From NCBI RefSeq assembly GCF_027244095.1, contig NC_069662.1, positions 12,860,501-12,924,500 of the forward strand: 64,000 nucleotides of DNA. The letters run 5' to 3'. The DNA comes from Hemicordylus capensis (Eukaryota > Chordata > Lepidosauria > Squamata > Cordylidae). The notes under the pieces were generated by a model. That model was not told the DNA's origin. It did no database searches and saw only the letters and a list, made by a program, of their open reading frames with translations. Positions within the stretch are counted from its first letter, which is position 1, and every line of letters begins with the position of its first letter. The translations under genes were made by a program, and so were the position numbers. Of the stretch, positions 55,935 to 64,000 are shown one piece after another.

Positions 55935-58070
55935 TCTGCATACTGTCAAGTTTATTTATGGTCAAAGACCAGAATTCAAAACATATGTACAAATAAGAAT
56001 CAACAGTGCTTACAATAGTTTGGTATAATGTCTCAGCCTAACAAATAAACCCCCAGTTACACGAGCTGGTCTCCAATCTGATGCCTAACTTTCCTAGCCA
56101 CCACACAGAATTTTGCGACATTAGTTGTTATCTCCTTCTTCTAGTCAGAAAGCAAGTAATTAACTTAAAATATGTCTGTATGCCCTGGATAATTGACCAA
56201 TAGCAGAGCAATAAAACCTTGACGGACGTCCCTGTAAAGGGAACAGTAAATTAAAATGTGAAAAATCGGTTCCCAAACTCTAGAATCACACAGGCACAGT
56301 CTCTGTTCTTTAGGAATCCTTCTGAAGCTACACTACAAATCAGCTGAAGGTAATACATTAAATCGGGCCTACGGGAACATCCTGCAGTATTTAGCAATTG
56401 TAAGTTTATCTAAATAACTTGCAGGTTTGTTGTTATAGGCCTGTAGACCCCCCCCCCAAACTTCCTTGGGGATTAAAGACCAATCAATTTGTGCCTCCAT
56501 ATCATATATTCGTTGTTTTAGTGCCAATCTCACATGGATGAATCCTATCTTCAGCAGGACATCTAAGCTTAAGCCATAAAGGCTTAGTTTACAAAAAAAA
56601 AAATAATAAAAAATTAAAAATGATGATTTCCAACAGGAGTTAAAACTATCCATAAGGGTAAGATGAGCAAGGCCTGTAGGAAAGAAATATAACTTCAGCC
56701 AGTAACTTAAAATGGAAAGCTACACCCGGGCCTGCACTCTAGGAATACCAGTTTTCAGTCTCAGGATCATGTTTGGGATGCATCTAGGGGTCTGCAAAAT
56801 AGATCTTAAAAACTTTGTCTGAACGCCCTCCAAAACTGCAAAAATTAGCATACAGGCCCAATTGTGATCCGTACATCATCTGAGGGCAGGATTTAGCTAA
56901 AAATAATGTAAGCACTGCTGGGACAAATTGATCACCCCCCTGATGAAAATAGGATTGAATAGCTGCTGACGATTTTCATGCATTTTGAGTGACATACTGC
57001 AGATGTGCATAACGTCTCATAGAGGCCTAGAAAACAACACCTAGGTATTTAAAGGTCTTAATGTGTTCCATCTTATGCCCATCCAAAGACCAATTCAAGA
57101 TCTTTGGATGTTTTGCAAAAGCTAGGATTTTAGTCCTACTATAATTAATTTCTAGGGTGTATTTGTGGCAAAAAATAACCAAGGAGCGAAGCGCTCTGCA
57201 AAGGCCTACAGGGGTCTGAGAGAGAATCGCAGCATCATCCACATATAGCAAGACGTTAACCTGCCTATCAGCTAGCTTTGGTGGATGGAAGGACAAATTA
57301 GCTATATAACCTACAGCAGAATTGATATAACAATTGAAGAGAGCTGGAGCCAGAATACAGCCTTGACTCATTCCCCAATAGGTGGGGATTTCTTTAGTGA
57401 GATTTCCAGCAGAGCTACAGCAGACCTTCAGACATGAATTCCTATATAAATCAAAATTATAAATCAAAAGAATCAAACGATGGTCAATTGTAGAATGTAC
57501 TAACCTCTCCCATAACTTATCTCTTGATATTGAGTCAAAAGCCAATTTAAAATCAATAAAGACAGCATAAAGAGTAGAGTGAGATCGATTAGAGTATTTC
57601 TCTGCTAGGTGCTGTAAAACTAATGCTTGATCAATAGTAGAATAACTGGCCCTGAAACCTGCCTGCTCATCAGCTAATATCTTTTCTTCGTCCAACCAGT
57701 TTTGAAGTTTGGTAAGCATATGAAATGCGTACATCTTACCAATAACATTTAGAAGACTGATGGGATGATAATTTGACGGCAAATGCCTTTTGCCTCTCTT
57801 ATATATGGGGATAACAATCGCCATTCCCCAGTCATTTGGGGGCGAAGCCATCTGATCAGCGCCTGGCTCTGATAATCTACTGGTAGAAGCCAGGTGCCTT
57901 TCTGATAGCAATTTCTGTACACGTAACTGGAGCCCATTTGGTTAGTGTGACAAGATCCAGATCCAGTTCTATTTGTGTAGATACCAAAACCGATCCCTCC
58001 CTAGCATATATAGTGTGGAAATAAGCAATCCATTCACCTCGCTGGCCAATGCATGTACAGACAGCAGCCA
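55935..58070 (-). mobile_element. LINE, RT and 3' part
   Basis: The longest LINE copy. The - strand frame at 57,911-57,027 (294 residues) holds the RT fingers and palm: NDWGMAIVIPIYKRGKR, NYHPISLLNVIGKMYA, DEQAGFRASYSTIDQ, FIDFKLAFDSISRD, GMSQGCILAPALFN, LLYVDDAAILSQ (YVDD) and FKYLGVVF. The preceding piece is in another frame (58,098-57,877), and the C-terminal part (about 56,650-56,370 and on) needs further frame changes. So it is dead and 5'-truncated. It ends 3' in TTTGACCATAAATAAAC. No endonuclease domain was seen. Confidence 0.85.
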
Positions 58071-58574
58071 TTTGAAGGGTCCACAGACAAAAACTCATTC
58101 ATTCCTTCAAATGGGGTCTTGCTTTTGGACCCTTCTCATGGCTGCCACACACATGCCCATTGGCCAGCCAATGCGGAGTTGGGGCCAACAGCATTTGGGG
58201 CCTGTGGGCCTCAAAGGTGAGATAATGATGTGGCAAGTGCAGCCCCCAGGCATCCACAGCCTGGGTTCACTGCAGACCCTTACCCAATGGAGGTTATGCC
58301 ACTGTAGAGCCGAATTCTGTTGCTACATTAGAGGTATACACAGAGTCACAGAGGATGCTGAGTAACAAAGTTATCAGTCTGCAGGGTGTGTGTGATCGGA
58401 AAACCAGCCTTTGCCATCTGCGTGATGTTGCAAAGGATTCTGGGTTGTAGTTTCCACACTGGAACACAGACCTTCACTTGTGCCCCACAAAACAAGGCTG
58501 CGCCAGTTTGCTTGTGCTGGTACGCCAGCCCTGAGACGGAGAGAAAATCACGGGAAACAGAGTCTAGTTTTGCT

Positions 58575-59994
58575 TTGCAGGAAAAACATTTATTGCAGAA
58601 ACCATCATAAGGCCTCCAGTCCAGTTTATATCTGATAGAGAGGATAAGGCTGGATTGATACTAAATCCAGCAGCAGACCATGGAAGCCAAGACATGGCAA
58701 GGGGGAATCAATACAGCAACATAGCCACTAGGTGGCCGTAGGAAGAAAGGGATAATATGAGCAGATCTAAGGAAATGTGAAGGAACCAGCAAAAGCTTTG
58801 GGGAAAATAAATGCTTTAATTTTATTGCAGTCACATTTCAGCAAAAAAGTGTTCATTCCACTCATAGACACTTAATGGGGCTTTTTAAAAAATTAGGATT
58901 TGCATTTCCATTTTTACATTCTTTTAATACAGAGTCTGTCTGTCTGTTATATTTTTGTATGGCCCACTCTGATTATCTCCATAGGCCTTTAGAAGCACAG
59001 GAGGCATTATTTTGAAATAAGAGGCGCCCAACTATTGATAATCTGTGAAAAACTAATCCTGCAACTTTCCTGCAGAAAAATGCAACTTTAAAAGTCACAT
59101 TGAAAAGAGAGTCCCCCCACAACCACCCACAGATTCTCGGAAGATGGTACTATGAACTTTACCAAAACCCTTTGTCATTATTTCTCCTGCAGAAATTTGT
59201 GCTGAAGTTGGAATAAATCATAGTCAGAATAAACTCATTGTTTGGTGGACATTCTACAGTTCTAATGGTCATAGTTGTCTATCCTAAATCCACAATTCTT
59301 TGGCTGTTGACGCAAGAAACTCCCCCCTCCCCAATTATTTGTTCTTGGCAATCTCCATAATTTCCCATCCTAAATAGTGACATGTTTCAATCATTCACTC
59401 CATCCCAAAAGCCTGGAGTTGCTAACAAAAACATTTCAATTAGCAATATTCTGAAATATCTCTGAATGAAGTGCAATCTTCAGCACAGATGAGTTCATTT
59501 CACTCAGGGGTATTTCGTTGCCCTTTCTCCAGTCCCCAAGGTCAGCCCAAATATTGGCATCTTATTAGACATCAGTGAAGATGGAAGAGCAAATGGAGGA
59601 GAGGTTATTCCTTGTGGGGGAGGGACAGCAGATAGCCTCTTGCTGAGGGACCACCACCATGTGAAGTTGGCTCTGCTTTTCCTGCGCTGGACCTTGGAGA
59701 GCTCAGTATGAGAAGTTTTCTAAATAGAGAGAGGCTACAGTGACAAAGTCCCTTTATGCTCTAAGTCTGCTACCCAGACCTGATGCCCAGATGATGCCGT
59801 TAAGATGATGTCCATCTTCGCTGGATTGCAGAGGACACCATGGGGCAGGCTTGTTGGGTCTCAGTGGCTTAAAGCCTTGAACTGTGGTTGGGAAAGCAAG
59901 CCCGTGAGAAAAGAAATAGGAAAAGTGTCCTTACATGGAGAACTTGAAGGCAGCTTGAAGCAGGGTTGAGGCTTATGTGCCAGGAAGTGAGGAC
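58575..59994 (-). other. 3' UTR and flank of the active-type RNase gene
   Basis: Colinear with the 48.4-49.8 kb block. AATAAA on the - strand at about 58,587. Conservation of both 3' flanks shows that the duplicated unit included the whole transcript end. Confidence 0.6.
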
Positions 59995-60429
59995 TTAGAA
60001 GATTCCAGCAAAATGCACAGGTAGGCGCCTCACGCAAGATACCCGGATATTCCGGGTCTCAGTATGGCCCCTGTAGCTGCAGTTGGGTGGGCGAGAGCGT
60101 GGGATGACCCGGCAAGTGGTGATTCTGAAGGGGTGTCTGCTCTGATAAGTGTTGCCAGAAACTGGCCTCCCTCCTATGCCACAGATGCCTCGGACTTGTC
60201 TGTCGCTTGAATGGATGAAGGTGTTGGTTGGCTTACATACAGGACGAGTCATGCCCCTTCTCTGCATCATCTGATTACAGTAGGTGCGAGGGTTGGTTGG
60301 TGGTCGGCCGTTGTCAATGTGCCGCTGCTTGAACTGGCGGTAAGTGGCCCCGCTGACAGTCTCCAAGAAGACCAGGAAGGTGAGGCAGACCACCAGCAGC
60401 AGAACACAGCAGGGTGCCTTCAGGACCAT
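59995..60429 (-). CDS. RNase A family, angiogenin/RNase5-like
   Basis: A single coding exon of 144 residues. Signal peptide at about 1-27 (MVLKAPCC... ending VSG). The mature protein is strongly basic and has six cysteines (51, 65, 83, 106, 117, 132), the three-disulfide arrangement of angiogenin-like and most non-mammalian RNases. The catalytic triad is complete: His37 (QRHI), Lys66 in the signature CKPTNTF, and His139 in LPVHF. Known family role: secreted pyrimidine-preferring ribonuclease with angiogenic or antimicrobial functions; which applies here cannot be read from sequence. Start: Met at 60,429 follows a splice acceptor (CCTCTCCCACAAAG|GTTTAGCC), so the longer frame from 60,507 crosses an intron border. 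The 5' noncoding exon was not located. It forms a tandem pair with the inactive paralog 10 kb away, same strand. Confidence 0.93.
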   Translation of the reverse strand: MVLKAPCCVLLLVVCLTFLVFLETVSGATYRQFKQRHIDNGRPPTNPRTYCNQMMQRRGMTRPVCKPTNTFIHSSDRQVRGICGIGGRPVSGNTYQSRHPFRITTCRVIPRSRPPNCSYRGHTETRNIRVSCVRRLPVHFAGIF

Positions 60430-60529
60430 GGCTAAACCTTTGTGGGAGAGGAATAAGGAGGAGTTATTGATTCTGGTTGCCAGCCTGGCTGCTGCACAAC
60501 ACTCCAAACTGCTGCCACCACCCAGTTAA

Positions 60530-61495
60530 GCCCCGCAAGGACATGTGGAAAGCTTCCCAGGGTGGCAGAGGCCCAAAGCACTTTGCAGGGGCTGTGCTGG
60601 TGGCACCATCTGTTTTAAGGCTTGTGAACAGGTCAGTTTATTAGCCTGAGCCTGATCCTGGCCCTTCATGCATCGTGTTAACGATGCAGGGGGTGGCGAA
60701 GATTGCATCAAGCCAATAATTGGCAATTGATGCGTCAGGATGGGCCAGGGCTTATCTTTTAATATAAAGTGTGAGCTCCCGCAAAGGAATCAGTAGCCAC
60801 ATTGTCAGCATTCGTAATCGGCACCCTCCTCATCCTGGTCTCATCCTAGAATGCACCAGGAAAGCATGGAACTTGTCCTGGTGCATTATTGGGGGGAAAT
60901 GGTCATGCCCTATAGTTACAGGATGTCGCCATTTTCTTCCCAGTAAAGCAGTAGGAAAAGGATCCAATGCCATGCTGTCGCCTCCTTTCCTGGTGCATTA
61001 AGGGTGGGACCAGGAAGAGGAAGGTGGCAACTTCAAATGCTGCTGCTTTAGCTGACCACATGGCAGCCAGTTCCTTCACAGAAGAGGGTTCTTCCTTAAA
61101 AGGTAAGCCCCCACCTTTCCCTAATGTTTGGCATTATATCAAACTCTATCCCAGTATTGGGGACATTTTTCATCGTAGTCCTTGGCGACGAAAAATATCC
61201 AAATACAACTTCCATCATCTCAGATCCAATTATTGGTACAATGTGATGCACACCTTTATAAACAACAATGAAATCTGCCAGCCCCAATTCTGTATCAGCA
61301 ACCATACAGCCACCATGAAACTCTTTGGGCTACTGCTGATGCTCTTGCCACAAAGGGGCCTCCTATGCACGCTCCCTATCAATGAATGGGCTTCCTTCTC
61401 AGTGCCCAGAAGAGATGGCAGCTGAGCGATTTGCGCCACTTGCCCTATCCTCTCTATCTGTGGAATGAGGGGAAAATGCCTTTTCTGAAAGCTGC
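60530..61495. other. Upstream flank of the RNase gene, no gene seen
   Basis: A TATA-like - strand motif (CTTTATATTAAAAG, near 60,760) could belong to the RNase first exon, but no donor site could be assigned with confidence. The 152-codon frame at 60,967-61,425 has no family signature. Confidence 0.35.
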
Positions 61496-61499
61496 TTTG

Positions 61500-62086
61500 T
61501 AATTACTTTGTTCTCATGGAATGGGAAAGTGTCTTTGCAAAAAGAGTAAGACAGAACTCAAGTTTGCACTGGTCAAGAAATGGTTAATAGAGTCTGCAAG
61601 TTGCCTTGCCAAATTGCTAGCTGTAAAGCCATAAATTTGCTGACAAGCTAGAGGGGGAAGAGCCCCCCTCTCCTTGTATCTCCTGAAAGCAAGAGTCAGC
61701 AAAGGCCTGTAAAATAACACTCCAAGGACATCTGGCTAGAAGAAGAAGGAAGACAGTTTCGCTTATCAATAGGCAGTAGAAAAAGGTTTCATTGTACTAG
61801 GGAATGCTTGTCTAACTAGCAATGATTATAATATTTGTAATATGATGGACAATGATGTTAACCAATGAACTAATTGGTTCTTTGGGGCTGAATGTTGATG
61901 CCCAGCTATGTAGTTATGCCAAAGTATAAAAACTTGTGACCCAGGCAGCTGCGCGCGATTCTCTGGTAGGCCGTGAGGCACCAAGAAAAGCCCCAGCGCT
62001 GGTAAACTAAATAAATGGTGATTATTGCTTCCTTCAATCATCCTTGTTCGTCTGGTTTGTGGTAACTGGGGGCCTCCCAGGTAACA
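61500..62086 (+). mobile_element. Possible solo LTR (fossil)
   Basis: An LTR-like layout: CCAAT-type boxes (about 61,860), a TATA box (AAGTATAAAAAC, about 61,922), AATAAA at about 62,010 followed by a T/G-rich stretch (TTGTTCGTCTGGTTTG), and a TGGGGGCC primer-binding-like motif at 62,067. No gag, pol or env is present, so if correct it is a lone LTR. Borders are approximate and the family is unassigned. Confidence 0.35.
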
Positions 62087-62214
62087 TATCTGCAAAAAAG
62101 TTTTCCTCCAGAGGCCCCGGGGATCATTGCAACAACTTCCATGTGGAAGCTCCCTTTAGTGGAGGGGGTGGGCAAGAGGTGGCAGTTATGGAGCAACTCA
62201 GCAGCCAGCATCAT

Positions 62215-62975
62215 CTGATCTCATCCACAAATCCGGCCACTTCACTGTTCACCCCTCACTCTAGATCTTTTATGAAAATGTTATCTAGTCCTGTCCCCAG
62301 TACAAATCTTTGGAGGGTGCCACTTATTATTTCCCTCTGTTGTGAGAACTGGCCTTTTTCTCCTATTCTCTGCTTCCGGTAGTTTAACCAGGTCTCCACT
62401 AAGTTAGGCACGGGTTCTCGAACATGGGTTCTCAACATCTCCCATCATCCTGAGCCTCTATGGCCTTTGCCATTGTGGCTGGGAATGACAGGCATTGTAG
62501 TCCAATATCTGGGGACCCAATTGCTAGGACCCCTGGGGTAAGGGGTTATCAGTCAAGAGGAGGTATCTGTCCAACTTCTTCATCAGTGATGACAGAAGCG
62601 AAGAATTCATCCAGCTTCTCTGCAGGGTAAAGTGTGCCATCGAGCCGTTGTCGACTCCAGGCTGGTGACCACAGAGCCCTGTGGTTGTCTTTGGCAGATT
62701 ACAGGAGGGGTTTACCATTGCCTCCTCCCGCATGGTATGAGATGATGCCTTTCAGCATCTTCCTATATCTCTGCTGCTGATATAGGTGTTTCTCATAGTC
62801 TGGGAAACATACCAGCAGGGATTCGAACCGGCAACCTCTGGCTTGCTAATCAAGTCATTTCCCCGCTGCACCACTCTCTGTTTAACTCCACTTTCACTCT
62901 TTTGTTGTCTAATAGTCCTGCCACTTCCCTGATCAGTTTCCTTATGCTTAAAGGCATCTGTATTATTGGTCTTAA
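62215..62975 (-). repeat. Old CR1/L3-like LINE split by a SINE
   Basis: 'ctagtcctgtccccagtaca', 'ctctgcttccggtag...ttaaccaggtctcc' and 'gaagcgaagaattcatccag', then after the SINE 'cacttccctgatcagtttcc'. This text resembles a widespread amniote CR1/L3-class repeat, inverted. It is interrupted at 62,435-62,510 by a foldback and at 62,625-62,880 by a SINE. Confidence 0.5.
62625..62880 (-). mobile_element. Sauria SINE, near full length
   Basis: Tail GTAAAGTGTGCCATCGAGCC and CCACAGAGCCCTGTGG; middle GGCAGATTACAGGAGGGG and GCATGGTATGAGATGATGCC; head CAGGGATTCGAACCGGCAACC (inverse B box) and CCGCTGCACCAC. Confidence 0.8.
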
Positions 62976-62979
62976 TATG

Positions 62980-64000
62980 TTTCAATTAACATTTCACTGG
63001 AGTTTTGAGTGCTTAATTAATGCTAGGTAAGAGCCTTTATCATCCATCCAATGGGTTATAATATAGTTTAGCCTAGAGAATGTTTAATCTAATGGGGCGG
63101 GGCGCGATATCATAGCTGTATTGAAATATCGGAAAGGCTACCACATAGAAGAATCAGTGGACTTTTTTCTGTTGCTCCCGAGCAGGGCTGGCCCTTGGGT
63201 TTTTGGCACCCTCTGCAGAATGTGATGTGCCCCCCACCCCACCAATCTGTTAAAATTATATCCTGTACCATGCGGAATATAATTTTAATGGAATGTGGGT
63301 TTCCTTGTGCTTTCTGGGGCGAGGTTGGGGTGGGGTGAGGCAGCAGATTGTACTTCTACATTTTTGTAGGAGGTCCTGCCACTGCTGCTCCATGCCAGTG
63401 CCCAGCTCTACAGAGATTCCACCCCCACTGTACACCATGCCCATGCCACTCAGCTGGCCAGCGCGCATGTGCAGTGACCACACATGCTCATCGGACAGCT
63501 GAACAACATGGCGGGGCGTGTGGTTGTAGTGGACCTTGCCTAGAGGGGGGCAGCATGGCAGGATAGTCTGTGGATTTCTAAAGCTCTAATCTACTTCCTC
63601 ACTGCCCCTTCTGCCTCAGCTGCCACTGGGAGCCACAGAGGCTATTCAATGTGGAGGTAGAGGCATGGGCACCCATGCTCTCAAGATTTTGTGGCTTAAG
63701 TCTTTTTTCCCTTTCCTTTCCTTTTCTTTTTTGATAATTGTCTCAGCCTCACATTTGTTTTGCTGAGTTTGTGCCTTTTTTGTTGTTGTTCTCCCCAAAT
63801 GCTTAAGCAGTATCTGTTGTGGTTTTCAATAACCTTCAAGTGTCTTGGAGAGATTCAATATACTTGACTTCCCCTTTCAACTTCCTTTCCACCTAACCCT
63901 TCATTTTTCAAGATGTTTGTCCTTTTGAAATCAGAAGTGACCATGTGGGGACATGCAGGTTTCTACAGAACTTTCCACTAGGTAGAACAACAACAGCCAA
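62980..64000. other. Noncoding, no recognised gene
   Basis: A T-rich tract (63,702-63,790) and a CpG-containing block (63,290-63,560) are visible. Frames there have no family signature. Confidence 0.35.

Larger units (their letters stand above)
52270..57300. repeat. Right arm of second inverted duplication
   Basis: Mirror image of 17,965-21,430. It retains the complete SINE and 1.9 kb (53,990-55,896) lost from the left arm, and has the intact empty site (52,626-52,642) of the 294-bp insertion. Confidence 0.85.

Noticed and set aside
60430-60507. Upstream Met extending the active-type RNase by 26 residues
   Set aside because: It lies over the CCTCTCCCACAAAG acceptor and lacks family similarity. 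The Met at 60,429 gives a normal signal peptide.
60967-61425. 152-codon open frame
   Set aside because: Composition is unremarkable with no domain motif, signal or splice context. An open frame of this length is expected by chance in 64 kb.
61500-62140. A complete endogenous retrovirus
   Set aside because: Only an LTR-like block is visible. No internal genes and no second LTR are in the window.
1-64000. CRISPR arrays, operons, riboswitches
   Set aside because: Repeat structure and introns are those of a vertebrate genome. No regularly spaced short repeats with unique spacers were seen.

Overview
The window looks like squamate reptile (probably lizard) nuclear DNA. It carries Sauria-type and 5S-derived SINEs, CR1 fragments, hAT-like foldback elements, a non-LTR LINE family with very short non-poly(A) tails, long microsatellites and genes split by introns. 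Nothing bacterial or viral dominates. Only a few percent is coding. Gene positions come from splice sites, conserved protein blocks and comparison of copies within the window.

Two secreted-protein families share the locus. (1) RNase A superfamily, six-cysteine angiogenin/RNase5-like type: a decayed copy on the + strand near 5.0-5.5 kb, and two tandem genes on the - strand at 49.8-50.25 kb and 60.0-60.4 kb. The 60 kb gene keeps the full His-Lys-His catalytic triad. The 50 kb gene is open and keeps all six cysteines but has lost the catalytic lysine and the second histidine. (2) Small secreted C-type lectins (signal peptide plus one CTLD): lectin B (+, 22.9-28.8 kb, with TATA box, 5' noncoding exon and poly(A) signal), lectin C (+, 37.3-41.0 kb), lectin A (-, 15.4-16.9 kb, CTLD exons only) and a lone last exon, D (-, 9.4 kb). 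A and B have galactose-type QPD/WND signatures. C has EPN with an altered WND. One tRNA-Pro(AGG) gene lies at 7.4 kb.

Two inverted duplications shape the rest. Lectin A plus its 3' flank (about 12.3-17.66 kb) mirrors lectin B exons 3-6 plus flank (about 25.54-30.6 kb). The breakpoint falls inside intron 2 of B, so A received no promoter or signal exon. Independently, 17.97-21.43 kb mirrors 52.2-57.3 kb. The left copy then lost about 1.9 kb at a TCCT microhomology and gained a 294-bp piece resembling lectin intron 3, flanked by a perfect 17-bp direct repeat.

The remainder is nested repeats: a foldback hAT-like element inserted in a LINE 3' end (0.4-2.6 kb), two more hAT-like elements with 8-bp target duplications (31.8-32.8 and 46.5-47.7 kb), a GAGGC(G/T)ATTC-ended DNA-element family, a 145-bp tandem array (6.4-7.1 kb), and the outward-facing arrays of the lectin duplication. 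Percent identities, ages and repeat family names were not computed.
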